Part shown: in pieces, positions 10,271 to 22,382 of the stretch
Numbering within the stretch: the stretch's first letter is position 1
How the letters are laid out: every line of letters starts with the position of its first letter
Source: Symsagittifera roscoffensis
Taxonomy: Eukaryota; Xenacoelomorpha; Acoela; Convolutidae
Length of the DNA: 64,000 nt
NCBI RefSeq assembly: GCF_963678635.1
Contig: NC_087071.1
Location: 2,594,537-2,658,536 of the forward strand
Direction: 5' to 3'
Notes under the pieces: model-generated
Databases searched by the model: none
What the model saw: the letters and a program-made list of their open reading frames with translations, nothing else
What the model was told of the DNA's origin: nothing
Made by a program: the position numbers and the translations under genes

Positions 10271-13049
10271 TGAGGCAGAATGTTCGAATTTTCATATTAA
10301 ATTGATTCAAGTGATGAAACTTTGAGTGAAACTTTGTATTTAGAGAAGGGAATCGGGAAGTTAAAAGATTGAACTGATTTGCGAAAAAAGGTTTCCAAGA
10401 TGGAACTGATTTGGAAAAAAAGATTCGCTATGCTAACTATTCAGCAAAAAACTTTGTAACTTTTTAGCTCAAAGAAACAGTAATTTTGGCACATATTTGC
10501 TTGAGCTGAAAACTTAGATTTTCTAAAAAACAGTATTAAAAATCTTTTTTCAAACTTGCTTAAGCTTGCAATTGAAATTAATTTACTTTTAATGAAAATG
10601 CTTCAATCTTCTTCAAGTTTTTTGGGTACATGTTTTGACAAGAAATGGAGTAAAATCGATTTAGTACAGATAACTTAGCAGAGGATTGAAAAATCGTTTC
10701 AACTACTTTTTTGTTCACCAATTTCAATACAGATTATCTACATAACATATTCAAAGTTTCTAGGTTATCAAACAATAGAAATATACTGGAAAAGAAGTTT
10801 TATCATATGCTTTTCAATTGAACTTTCGTTTTGACGTTTGGCCTGAAAATAAGCTATGAGGATAATTTTTTTAAAATTTTTTGCATCAAAAACCTTTTTT
10901 TTTCATAATTAGATTTTAAAAATTATATGGTACTTGGCTAACAATTTTGAGGAAATATAATAAAACAAAATATTGATAAACAGAAAGATATTTTAAAAGT
11001 TTCTGCATAATTGTAATTCTCATTATCTGTGGTTTTGCAGACTTTGAAATTAAGTCCCTTGAACGCAAAAGCTTGCGGTACAAAACACTCCTCGAGAGCA
11101 AATTCCTTGGAAACTTTTGCTCAAGCTTCAAAACAAAAAACGTTTATGTTAATCGAAATTGCAAAACCTTGCGAAAACCATTTGAATCTTTTTTAATTCA
11201 TTTTTCTTTCGATTCATTTATTTCATTTTTCTTTCAAAAAATTTGATTGCTTTTCGATCGTAAAAACGCATTTGATTTAATCCATTCTAAATCCAATTGC
11301 GTTTTTGAATGGACTGTCGTAAATTGATTTCCATATAATATTTTATCTGTGTAAAAGTAGATTCAATTGGATGTCAATCTCAAATCTGTCAGTGCGGGGA
11401 ACAATTCTTTGATTTACAAAATTGAAATAGACGTATCCTTTAAAACAAGTTTTAATAATGAATCTATTACTGTTTTTTTTGTATATGAGGACTTGATGAC
11501 AAAATTTATGTCTGGAAAAAATGGTATTTTAAGAAGACCTGGAATGTGGTAATATATGAGAAACGGACTATGATTGGACCGGCTTGCTAGCTTTTCCTAG
11601 TTCTATTGCGAACTCAGAAACCAAAATTAATTAAATGATTAAAACGTCTTCAAAGTTAAGTTTTATTAGATAGCAAGAATGGAAACCATAAATCTGAAAT
11701 TTTGAACAGAATCTATCTTCCTTTTTTACAATTTATCTATTGCACTGAGGTTATTTTTTCCTTGATTTTTTAACCTATTTCTTCGATTGTTTCGACCATT
11801 TCTTGAAGGGAGAAGGAAATATCGCACAGGGTTTGTTTTTTTTCGCCCCGAATTTCGGCTGCTTCAAGGAAAGCCTGTATATTTTCAATTTGGTTATTTA
11901 TTAACGAACTTTTTGTGAAAATTTGGATTTCAAAAAGTTACTGAATTGTCGCAGCATCATGAAAAAGTTTGAAAATTTGGGTTTTCAGACTCAGTTGAAC
12001 GAAACGTGATTAGAGTTCGTTATATAAAAACTCACTCTAACAAATGTTATGTAGAACTCATTACATAATAATTTTAAACTTTTTGAGACATCATTACACT
12101 TCGCTATTTCAATTTTATCTAGTTAAGTCACATTTTTTCTAAAAAAGTATTTGAACTAATATTTGACTGTAATTTAAGAAAAAAGTCCAAATATTTTATT
12201 AAAATTCTTTATGCATAAGTGTAGTCTGCCAAAATGTGGGCTGTTTGATACAAGAGACGACGCAAAAATGATTTAACTTAATGAATGGTTTTGACAGTTT
12301 TTCTATATAAAACTTTGATACCAAATTGGTTTCTTAGGCGCAAGTTATTCCATCAAAACTGGACGGTATTTATGTCAACCGTCTTATTGGCATACCAGAA
12401 CTATTCATGTCGGTAACATTATAATCCAGCAGTTTTCAATTTTGAGTCATTTTGGACAAACTTAGAGAAGGAATGCGTGGAAAAACAAAAAAAAATTCAC
12501 CATATTTTCATCGTGAAAAGGCACGTTTTTTGTTAAACATATTTTTGTGATTGAAATTATACAAATTTTTATTAATATGCTTATGCATCAAATATAAGTG
12601 TGTTTATGTATAAGTTATACCAACATTGTTAACTATTTTTCTACAGCTAACAAAATTAGATCAAAATCATTAAATTATTCCTTCTGTGTTTTTGAGACAT
12701 CAATTAACGGCATGAAATGGTTCGGTAGAAGGTCAAACGTGGCTCGGTTGATCACAGTGTTCCGGATTCTGGTTCAAGTTTTTTCAAAGACTTGTTTTTT
12801 GTTGTTTATTTCCATTGACCTTTTAATTCAAAACTGAGTTTCATTGCTGACCTGTTAACACTAATTATTTAATGCACGCTTTTGGCGCAACTTTATATCA
12901 ATTTGTAGTAAAGGGGTGGATGGTTGATTTGGTCGCACTAAAAAGCACTGCAGACGTTGGTTAAATTGTTTTCCAGGTTTTCGCCAAAGCCGGTAAAACT
13001 TACTCGCTGGCTTTTTAATTAAATCACCCATTCATTCAGTCATCCATTC
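10271..13049. other. Intergenic stretch 3' of gene P1
   Basis: AT-rich, with no exon I can support. Frames of 61-79 codons (11367-11552, 12598-12837) lack splice support and recognisable motifs. The 3' untranslated region of P1 (minus strand) should occupy the part just below 13050. Confidence 0.4.
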
Positions 13050-14043
13050 CTACATTTTGTATTCAATCAAACGTTGGTTTATGGTCGAAATAACTGATCT
13101 CGCCGCAGCAGTTGCCATCGGTATGGACAATTGGATAAAACTTCTCTGCCCCTTTGAAAGTTCTGTGCTTTTCGACAAATATGGCTCGGAACATGTTGCT
13201 TGAATAGCTTGCACTGTTTTAACGTCTGCTTTTGTAGCTTGGAGAAGGTTTGAAGCGGTTGCAGACGGATAAATTTCATAAGGACCATCAACAATTGAAA
13301 TATCCTCAATCGAACAAACTTGCCTGTAAATGTCTTGATCGTCAATTTTAATTTTGTTCTTGATGCAAATTGCACAGTTTTTCTTATGTTTGCTTTCACA
13401 AGAGCTGCAGTTTCTGTCCGATTTTTGACCGCACTGGCAGAAAATAGCGCAATTTTTACCACTTTCATCTGTAATCATAGCATTTCTTTGTTCATTGCTC
13501 AAAGGAATTCCGTTCAAAGTTTTGATAATTACAATCCTGTTTTCGTCAAATGTATTTTTTTGAAGGTTCCAGGGATCCAGGATGACATCAATTGAGTTAA
13601 CGTAGGCTGGTGGGTAGCCATTTAGAAAGTTTTTTGGTAAAGTAACATGCATACTGTTTTCGATTATCAGCTCTTCCCTATATTTGTTTCGCTCAAAGCA
13701 TCATTCCGGAGCAGCTCAGTTTTTGTCAAAGACTGAACATTTTTAATGACTACGCTCCTTAATGCTGCGTTTATTGGCAGAATAATATCCAGCATCATTC
13801 CTTCTATATATATAGTTTGGGCCCACATGTCAGCAAAATGATCTTTGTCATCCTGTGAAAACTTCATACTGAAGTTTCCTAGATGAAAGAATGCCAAATT
13901 GTTTCCATTTAGTGCGTATCCAATCATCTTTTTGACAGCATGGGTGCAAAAAACCAATGTTCTAGTTCTGATTGCGTTAAATGATTTGCCCAGATCTGGT
14001 AAAACTAACTGTTTATTGTTTTTCAATATCAGAACTTCCATGT
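13050..14043 (-). CDS. Gene P1, last exon: LRR-like repeats plus seven-Cys module
   Basis: Read from an acceptor (gtgaacag) at 14044, phase 1 in. Residues encoded at 14043-13680 show irregular leucine-rich strand/loop spacing. At about 13452-13350 lies a seven-cysteine module, C-x3-C-x-C-x7-C-x2-C-x7-C-x2-C, preceded by LNGIPLSNEQR. The whole exon aligns with the C-terminal half of P2 at 49.5-50.1 kb, including an identical cysteine spacing. One break exists near 13675: the upstream frame ends in TGA at 13667, while the downstream frame is open from about 13695 on. One missing base in a G-run (GGG near 13678) would join them, so this is either a sequencing error or a recent frameshift. Unlike P2, no membrane segment follows the module; the protein ends at 13050. 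It may therefore be secreted, or spliced to an unseen exon. Confidence 0.6.
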
Positions 14044-15261
14044 CTGTTCACGTATCACGGTTGGCCTTTTGAGATTTAATTAGGATGAGAATATACAGTT
14101 TTACATAACACAAGTGAAAATTAATTACCAAAATTTCTCATTTCTTTATTAATTTTGGTTGTTATTAGAAAAAATAACAACTACCCATAGAGAAGCAATA
14201 CCAAAGACAACCTGAAAAATTATGATGCTAATAACATAATACCGAAGTAATTACTGTGACAGATCTAGTCACTGCTTACGCGTTGTTGATATAGAGCCGG
14301 AATTAAAATACACATTGTAAATTTGTGAAGCTAATGAACGTTTACTTTGCTAGGAAATTAACAACCCGATTTTAAGTTTCGAAGAAAAATTTGAATGATC
14401 ACGCATTTAGCACAAATTTAATGTTCGGAGCAAAATTTCAATGTTTCTGCATTTGCAATTTTTCATGCATTTTGCACATTAGCCTGTGGATATCGTAAGC
14501 TGCAATTATGAATTCGCTTTATTTTTCTTTTCAGTTTGAATTTGAACTGAACTACAAAATCAAATTGCAAAATAGTACATTTCTGCAGGAGAAAAAATTT
14601 CTTTTCAGTTTGGTTTTTGTTGGATTGATTTCCACCTGGTACTTGAAAATTTTTAGACTTCAGTTTTCTTTCCCACTTTACTTCAGAAAATAAATGACTT
14701 AAATCCCAATGATATCTGGGTTTTTTCTTAATATTTTACTGAGACAAAGTCTGCACAGTTGCATGCGCGATAAAGTTTCCTGCATTTTGACAAAAAACTC
14801 GATCGCAAGTTTAAAACTTCAATTTGTATAAAATTATATATAATTGTGCGATGTTTGTTTTGCTGGCCTATTTCTCCAAATTGTATGATAAGTAATCTTT
14901 TTTTATTCTGCTCAGAATTGTGATATGCAACTCTCAAATGATTTTTTAAGTTTAAAAGGTCTCACAGTTTTATCAAAAGATAATGTTTTCAACGCTAGAA
15001 AACTGTTTAAAATGGTTTTCTTTTGCTGCATAATTCACATCGACGTTTTTATAAAGCCAATACTTCTTCATTCATGATTTTTCACTGCAATTTTTCAAAC
15101 TACTCTTTTTTGCCGTTTACAAAAATTCCGAATTTCATTACGCATGTGATAAGCAAGCGTTATCAAATTGAAAGATATATTCTTTCGGGTTTACAGCTCA
15201 ATAAACAAAATCAGTTAAGTCACTTGAAAGCTTGGTCTATAATAAACTCGATAATCTGAGC

Positions 15262-15360
15262 TTCTTCGTTCCACTTGTACACCAAAAAGCGACTACGCAT
15301 GGGATGGCAAAGTTCCTAAGCTCGAGTCTGGTACAAGTGGTACTAAGCTCGAGTCTGGTC
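15262..15360 (+). repeat. tRNA-like hairpin repeat, copy 1
   Basis: 'ccacttgtacacca' near 15271 is the inverted complement of 'tggtacaagtgg' near 15330, as in an acceptor stem. Between them lie 'gatggcaaag' and a T-arm-like 'aagctcgagtctgg', which is then repeated directly at 15344. It shares its internal layout with 20923-20989. No full cloverleaf can be drawn, so I call it tRNA-derived or tRNA-like rather than a tRNA gene. Confidence 0.35.
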
Positions 15361-15881
15361 ATGTGTTTTTTCCTTTCAAATTTGAAGTTTTCTTTTTAAA
15401 ATTGAAAAAAATATTGGCCTACTGTCTACCTTTGTCTGTCAGCTTAATTTTCAAAAAAACTATTGAGCTGTTTTGTTAGAAATTTTTTCGCTTTATTTTG
15501 ACTTAGTGGCACTTTCCAGTCGCTCAATTTTTGTCTGAGTGATTTCTTTTCATTTTTTGTCTGCTAGCTTGCAATGCTATGTTTGTTTGGTATCGCAAGT
15601 GGTGCGAAGCTCCGCTTTGCCTCTGTAAATTAAATCATAATTTTTATTGTGGATTTTTTTTTCGATTAAGCACGATAGTGTATTTACTATTATGTGAGCC
15701 TTCTATCAGATGAATGTATTAGTTTGTAGTCAAACTCCGGCAAGTTTGCGTAAATAAATTCAACCCTAAAAAACCCTGTATATTTTTTGTAGCCATATAA
15801 TTTGTTGCGAGACTTATATCAGTTTAGTTATTTTTTTTCCAGAGTTTTTTAGACCGATTTGTCAACTTTAATCATGAGAGT

Positions 15882-15976
15882 TTGCATTCACTTTCTGGAT
15901 TTCCACAATTTGCATTCAATTTCTGGATTACATTCAATTTCTGTCTTGCATTCAATTTCTGGACTTCCACAAATTG
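15882..15976. repeat. Minisatellite, unit tgcattcaatttctgga
   Basis: Four diverged copies of about 17-25 bases (near 15883, 15910, 15928, 15948), the outer ones followed by 'ttccacaa'. The repetitive Ile-Glu-Cys frame on the minus strand is a by-product. Confidence 0.7.
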
Positions 15977-16260
15977 TGTGTGGATAATAAAATTGCCAAC
16001 AGTTTTCATAGCATTTTTTTCTTATAATGTGTTCAATTTGTTGTTTATTCAACGTTTTATTGTTGTTATATATAGCAATATGCATTCAAATTGTCAAAAT
16101 ACAACCAGTGGCAACAGAAAAAATGCAACTTATACCATGGTCTCTCCTCACTTTTCAAAACTTACTTTTTCCTAAATTCAATCAAAAACAATGAAAAGGA
16201 CCTTGTTTAAAAGCTACAAAGCATCTTCATTAGTCGTAATTTGTTGTTTTAATTGCCAAC

Positions 16261-16575
16261 CTGAATAGGGGTCTGTATTGTCTCTGCCTTCAGCGCTTAT
16301 ACCGTAAAAATCCACAATTGATTCCATTGTGTTATTGATGATTGATATATTCATCCTGGCATGAACATAATTGGCCATGATTACGGATACTAGCTTAACA
16401 CGAGTAGCCTCAATTCCTGGAATCACCAAAAACGAGTCCTTTACTGGACAACTGTTAACAACTGTGATACCAGGATCTTCTGTCGAATTCGTACAACTAC
16501 AAGGCGAATTATTTCCGCATGGAAATGTGACTGTTTCTTTACCATTCCCTGATTTCGCCACAAATTCCAAAACAC
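16261..16575 (-). CDS. Gene P1, internal exon: N-terminal Cys-rich segment
   Basis: 315 bases. The acceptor ttttgttacag ends at 16576 (phase 1 in) and the donor is TCAG|GTTGGC (phase 1 out), so it joins the 14043 exon in frame. It encodes a Cys-rich start containing TFPCGNNSPCSCTN and then VVNSC, followed by hydrophobic/Asn repeats (NISIINNTMESI). The matching part of P2 reads FVCGIC, then AVVQKC, at 49142-49212 and is followed by similar repeats. That supports P1 and P2 being paralogues along most of their length. Several N-x-S/T sites fit an extracellular protein. Confidence 0.6.
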
Positions 16576-19500
16576 CTGTAACAAAAGCCTTAAAATATTT
16601 CAATACTGACTTGTTATAACAAAACTGTATTTGTTTTTGGTTTGAAATAAGTTTTTCAGGTTCGTAAGTAAAAATGCTGTTCTAATATGTGATGTATCAG
16701 TCAAGTGCAGTGTTGTTAGTCCACAACATGGGAGGTGTATCACTATGCTACTAAAGTTTAAACATATGCCTCACTGGCAGTTCTTATGAAATTTTTTAAA
16801 TTTTAGACAGGTGATTTATTCGGCCTTGATTGATACCCTTATCTAGTTTTAAATTGTCTCAAAGTTGAGCTCTTCTGCTAAACAATGCGAAAAAGAATGA
16901 ATTTAGGTTGATTTGATTTCAATTTTTAGCCTAATTGGTTTTGAATACTGCTGTTGTGTCATTTGATGTTGTGATAATCTATTCTTCTAAGTCGTTTTCA
17001 ATTTGTATCTGCTCTTTTTTGCACATCAAAACTTTTTTAAATGATATATCAGGTCGTAGAAACAATAGTATTTTTCGTCATTAAATCGTTGCACAACACA
17101 CTATATATAAATAAAAGTAAAGTGTAGGCAAAAAATTGAGGAAAATAGATAATATGTTTCTCAACATCTTACTATAAGCTAATTCCTTTATCAATCAGAA
17201 CAGAAATGATAAATCGTTTTTCGCTACCCGTTGATTTGATATTTGTCACCCAAGAGATAAATAACTAAAAATTCAGCAAACCAAGCTCGCAATGTTGCAT
17301 ACTTCAAGTATCCGCGATAAACAAAAGGTTGCCATCAGACAGAAAACACTCAATGAGAGCAAAAAAATCAATAAATGATATATATTTTTTAAATGTTTAC
17401 ATTTTCGAAGAGAAGGAACGCTATTTAATTTTTTCAACTTTGTAATGATTGACATATCCTTCGACAATTAAAATTTATTTATGAAAACTGGATCATCAGA
17501 TTCTTTTTTAATCTGAGGAATGATTTACAAAACACTTAATAAGCGTTTACTCTGATTCAGAAGAATTATTATACTTCGTTCGACAATGAATAACTTCAGC
17601 TAACTTATATTAAAAAATCGAAAACTAGCTTGAAATTGTTTAGGAAGGTTCTAGTGAAATGGCAAGAAACTTTGGAGTTTAACTTTTCTGCTGAACGGCT
17701 TTTTCAAATTTGGCTGTTTCAGAAAGAACTCACGCCATCGGAAAGCTTACACACATAGTGCGTTTTTTTTGATATAGAGAACCGAAATAAACTAGAAGAA
17801 ATGATTTGCACTAGAAGAAAAGATTGTTCATATCAACAGAAACTTATTTTACAGCGTTAAATTGTTTTACAGCGTTGCTTCTTGATTGTTTTCAAATCCT
17901 ATAGCATTGGTTTTTAAGATGATAGTTTTTGTTTGAAATTTGCTTGAACGTTACATCACTCAGACCCAAACACATTTGATAAATAATCTGCTCGTAGCTA
18001 AAATCCAGATGTCTACGGATCGCAGCATAAAGTAATACAGGTGAGAAGATATCATTTTAAAAGGAAATTACTACAGTGAAATTAGTGAAGCAAAGTATAG
18101 TTAATTCATTTTACTTCTTACCGTCAGCTTCTGTTGAATGAAGAATTATCATGCCAACTGCAGTAGTCACCTAAATCAATTTAAGCCTTTCTGATGCAAC
18201 TTGAAAATTTTCTAAAGACCCTAAAACATTTGTTTGCTTAACCGATCAAACGTTCTGAAACAATCTGCTCACAAGAATTCTGCTGTGAAACAAAAGAATA
18301 TCATAGCTGTTTTGGGAATTTTTGTTAATGGAAAAATAAGTGGATTTAATTAAACGCATGTTAAAGTTCCGTAACTTTTCGAATTTTTATCAATTTTGAA
18401 TCATCTGCTGTAATCTTGTTAGTGGTGTACATTTATATCAATTAAACCAAATAAAATCATTATTTAAGCAATTTGAAACACTCCAATGAATAAGAAATTG
18501 AAATAAATTCTAAGACAGTGTGCTATAGTGCAGCTCATACTTACAATTTTACAACCGTGGGAATATTACTGCAGGTAGCTTAAACTAAGTCCATAAACCC
18601 AAGCATCATTATTTAGATTGGTTGAGTGAGATTTTTGCTCTTGATACATATCAAATTTGTGTGAAATTATCTCCCTGTTAGTCTTGAACAATCGGGTTTT
18701 CAAGAATTAAATTTGTGTTTTAAACTTTTGATTGATATTTGTTGGGCATTTACTTATCGAATCACTTGTTTTCGAAGTCCTAAAAGATGTGCAAGCTCAT
18801 TTTTTTGAGATTAGACGTTTGAATTTCAGTAAGGAAGCATTTGGATCTCCTTTTCTGAAAAAAGTTATAACCAAAAAGTTAAAATTGCACTATCCAAAAT
18901 TCCTGTTTCCAAGGGCTAACTTAGATAATATTTAGTTGGACCGAGCGCCAATTATCTTAGCTACCGAAATTTGGGATAAAGTTTTAATAGCGTTTTGTGC
19001 ATCTGAAAAAGACAATTTTAACCAACGGAAATTTTTTTTTTATTACAGGAAGTAGTTTTCTCAAATGAACAGAAAAACAAGATTTAGGATGTGAAACTTT
19101 CTCTTCGCAATTTTTTTACAGAGTGACATCTGCTAAATGCTGATTTCTACAGAAACACATCCATGGGAAAACTTACTGCATACGTTGAAAATTGGCAATT
19201 TTGCATCCAGAAAAATGACTCTACTCGAAGCCAAAATTAGGTTTTCAAATATGATACTTTAGGTAACTAGATCTTCGTTAAACTCAGTTTTAACTATGAA
19301 AAAAAGTCCTCTGAAAAAAGATTTTTGTACAGTTACTTTCCGATGTTGTCATCAATTTTGCCCACTAGTGTAGTTTTATCGAGAATTTTACTCTTAATCA
19401 GTGCTTTAAAGTAGTTTAAGCCTTAAGATGATTTTTTAATATGTTATTCTTTTTTGAGAAAGTTTTTACAAAGAAAAATGATGCTCATTCGGTTTTCTTT

Positions 19501-19828
19501 TCTAATGTGGAGATCATATTATGTGACATTTCATGAAAAATGGTTGACTGAATACTGGTAATCTAACCACTTTCAAGGATAAGTGAAAAAATCATGTTTT
19601 GCAAACAGTGTTAAAAAAATGAGCTCGTGAAATCTGTAGAGTACTTTTCAGCTGATTATTACTTATATTGTCTAATTTGTATACTTCAAGAATTGAAAGA
19701 AACTATCCCGTGTTTTTGGCAAATGTTTAGTTTTAAATAATGGCCAAACTTGACTAAATGAGGTAATTTATTTTTGATTTTATAAAAAGATTTATTTTTG
19801 CTACGTTAAAATAAGAAAAAATGCTTAC
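16576..19828 (-). other. Presumed P1 intron (3.25 kb)
   Basis: No supported exon. Two frames with some coding look (18732-18935 plus; 17467-17303 minus, the latter with a hydrophobic core followed by GTATGC) lack conserved partners. If the 19829-19940 exon is not part of P1, this stretch is simply upstream sequence and would be expected to hold the first exon. Confidence 0.35.
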
Positions 19829-19940
19829 CTGAATAATTTTTAGGGTAAAATTGTCCTCCATTTTCGGATTTTTGTTTTTTGATTTTAAAATAAACAAATA
19901 AAGGAAAATCAGAGTCATCTGAACAATTACCGACGAGTAA
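19829..19940 (-). CDS. Candidate upstream exon of P1
   Basis: 112 bases between an acceptor (ccttgcag, phase 0 in) and a strong donor, CAG|GTAAGC (phase 1 out). The phases fit the next exon at 16575 and mirror the phase-0 entry of P2 exon 3. The product includes GNCSDDSDFPLFVYFKIKK. There is weak resemblance to P2 exon 3 (alternating hydrophobic strand followed by basic residues). An alternative acceptor near 19961 is possible. A signal-peptide exon further upstream was not found. Confidence 0.4.
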
Positions 19941-21911
19941 CTGCAAGGTTATCGAAATGCTGCAAGGCGAGAACGCAAAACTGAATGCTACTACACCTGC
20001 ATTGGGAAACAACTGTTCAAGAAAGTTACAATGAAGCTATCCGTTTTAGTAGTAGAGAATTCAACTTGAAATGTTATCTTGGAGTATTATCTGAAGTGAT
20101 CCTGACACATCTTTGTAAACTAAAGTTGCCTCTATTAATTTGTAAAAAAAGCTTTTTTTTTCACTGACATGTAATGATTCTAGTTTTTTAAAATTGTTTC
20201 AGAAGCAAAAGTATTATGATCATTTTTGAAGTCATATACAGCAGCTGAGGATCTAAGAAATGAATGAAGCAATCAAAGATGTTTGAGATATGAATATTTT
20301 GTCATTTTTTGCGGCAAAATTAACTTGACATTTTTTGAGGGTAACATGCACCGACCGGGCAACCACAATTAATAACCATAGAGAATGAAAAGTTCGGGAA
20401 AATGTTTTAATTTTTCTGCGATTTGTAAAGATGAAAAAGTTTCGTGCACTATTTTTTAAAACAAAAACGCTGCCAAAATCTTTCTTAAACAAGTTTAGAT
20501 TTGTACGTGAAGATTTTATTCCACTGTCCATTATCAGAGATCCTGGGGGTGAAATGAGACTCTTGATATGAATCAGAGCATCAAATTTGAATTTTTTAAT
20601 CAGAGCATCAAATCTGAGGTTAACAGTATTCACATTACAAGATTTCATAAATTTAACAATGTTATAAATTTAAATGAGTTTTTACGTCTGAAGCATATAC
20701 TGTTTAGGGAATCTCTATTAGAAAAATTTTTTTAGAAGTAAAAACAGTATTGTGTTTTGTCTTACTTCTGGACGCGAAATAAAAATTCAGATGAAATTAT
20801 CTCGGATGGAGAAATAGTCTAGTGCACTGCTAAAAAATTCAATTAGCACAATCACATGATTCATTTGGTATCTTGGCTTACGATAAATTCGATTTTTTTT
20901 AGCTTATCCTGTACGTCTGATCCTGTACCAGATAGCAACAACGCCGGAGATGGCAAAGGCTCTAGGTTTGAATCATGGTAGGAGCTGTTTTTTCAAAAAA
21001 AAAAAATGCTATTTCAAAAATTTTGCTTAATTTGATCTAAGGTTTTTTTGCAGTTTTGCCATATCGCAGGTTTTTCTTATGCGTTAAGCTATTTTATTTT
21101 AAATTGAAGGATTTTTTGAATTACTCCTGTTACTTGAGTTTAATGTCCCTAACTTTGTCTTTTTTTGCTTATTAGCTTTATACTGCTTGTATAGTTCCGG
21201 CTCAAGTGTTATCTGCTTAGTGACTTAAAATTGCGTTGCTTGAATGAAAATCAAGTTTCTACGCCCCATATTGATACACAGCTGGAAAAAATTATAGAAA
21301 TTAACTTTTTTAGTGCAAATTTTGTCATAACAACAATTTTGGTTCAGCACAGTTCACCGAAGATTTTTTGGTGCAATTGACTAAAGATAAATGTTTCTGA
21401 ATACGTATTCCACGCCTGTGATTCTTTTGCTGGACTTGTTTTGTATCAAATTGATAAATTTTGAGGCAAACAAATCAACGATGATGTTATTTTCAACTTT
21501 ATTTTTCTTGACTCTCTTGTTTTCAAGACTCTTTTCAAGACATTTTTCAACTCTTTTGTTTCTTTAAAAGCTTTTTAAGTGATTTTTTTTCGTTCTGCTT
21601 GTGAAACCATTTTTTTTGATCTCAGAAGATGTCGTTTGCTTGTATATAATTTCCTTCAAGAGGAATTTTAGAACAAATGAAGAATAAAATTTCCAATTTT
21701 GGCCTGAGATGCGAAAATTTTTAGAAGTAATAATACTAGTTCGGCTAAAACATCGCCGTTTTCGTAGAAGACAAAAATTGATGATTATACAACCAATGGT
21801 AAAACGATATTAGTTCTCACAATCAACTTAAGTTAAATGAGATTGTATTTCGGTTTTACGTTTTTTATTATCTAGTTGCATTAATTTTTTCTTTACACTG
21901 GATTATATAGT
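19941..21911. other. Non-coding stretch with a tRNA-like repeat
   Basis: AT-rich. A 131-codon minus-strand frame (20648-20253) is Lys/Phe/Ser-rich without motifs. The tRNA-like repeat at 20923-20989 is the only recognisable item. Confidence 0.35.
20923..20989 (+). repeat. tRNA-like hairpin repeat, copy 2
   Basis: Acceptor-like ends pair at six of seven positions (gatcctg with taggagc). A T-arm-like ctagg-tttgaat-catgg sits at the right distance from the 3' end. The centre carries 'gatggcaaag', as in the copy at 15262-15360. A proper anticodon arm is not evident, so this is probably a tRNA-derived repeat or decayed tRNA. Confidence 0.35.
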
Positions 21912-22382
21912 GGTTGAAACGATTACGTCTCAAATGGCATAATTCCCAAATGGCATAAAAATGAAAAAAAAAATTTTCAAATGGCATAAATTACTTGCAA
22001 CTGTTGCATTGAAAAAATCGAGATCAATTTTTTCGTGAAAAATGTGGGAAACAAAGTCAAATTGTCAATCCAAATGTTGATTGACATTTTATCTTCAAAA
22101 AATTGTATAATTTTTTAAATCAAAAGCAAGAAGCATAAGCTTGCGGTTATTAATAAGCTTCTTGTGGTCATTTTTTTCGACAATTTGTTGCGTAAATTTG
22201 TTTGGAAGCAATTAATTTCAAATCTTGTTCACATGCTTTTGTTCCTGACAAAATGTTAGAACTGGAAATTGATAGAAAATGTTTAAATTACAATGAAAAC
22301 TTGAAATTTATGACATTTGGGAAAAGTTTCCATTTTTATGTCATTTGGGAATTATGCCATTTGGGAAGTTACCGTTCAAACT
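21912..22382. mobile_element. Inverted-repeat element (MITE-like), ~470 bp
   Basis: The ends form imperfect terminal inverted repeats of about 75-85 bases. The left end reads 'ctcaaatggcataattccca' from 21937; the right end, on the complement, reads 'ttcccaaatggcataattcc'. Within each arm 'aaatggcataa' occurs up to three times. The interior (~320 bp) encodes nothing convincing. A 60-codon frame in it is incidental. No clear target-site duplication was identified. Non-autonomous DNA transposons have this form, but the superfamily cannot be told. Confidence 0.65.

Larger units (their letters stand above)
14044..16260 (-). other. P1 intron (2.2 kb)
   Basis: Bounded by TCAG|GTTGGC at 16261/16260 and gtgaacag at 14044, both phase 1. 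It contains a tRNA-like hairpin repeat (15262-15360) and a short minisatellite (15882-15976). No other exon is supported. Confidence 0.45.

Noticed and set aside
13079-13468. 129-codon minus-strand ORF overlapping P1
   Set aside because: Another frame of the P1 exon. The P1 frame is conserved with P2 and carries the seven-Cys module.
17303-17467. Minus-strand frame with a hydrophobic core (HLLIFLLSLSVFCLMATF) followed by GTATGC, as a signal-peptide exon of P1
   Set aside because: The candidate exon at 19829-19940 lies upstream and fits by phase, which would place this frame inside an intron. No paralogue resembles it.
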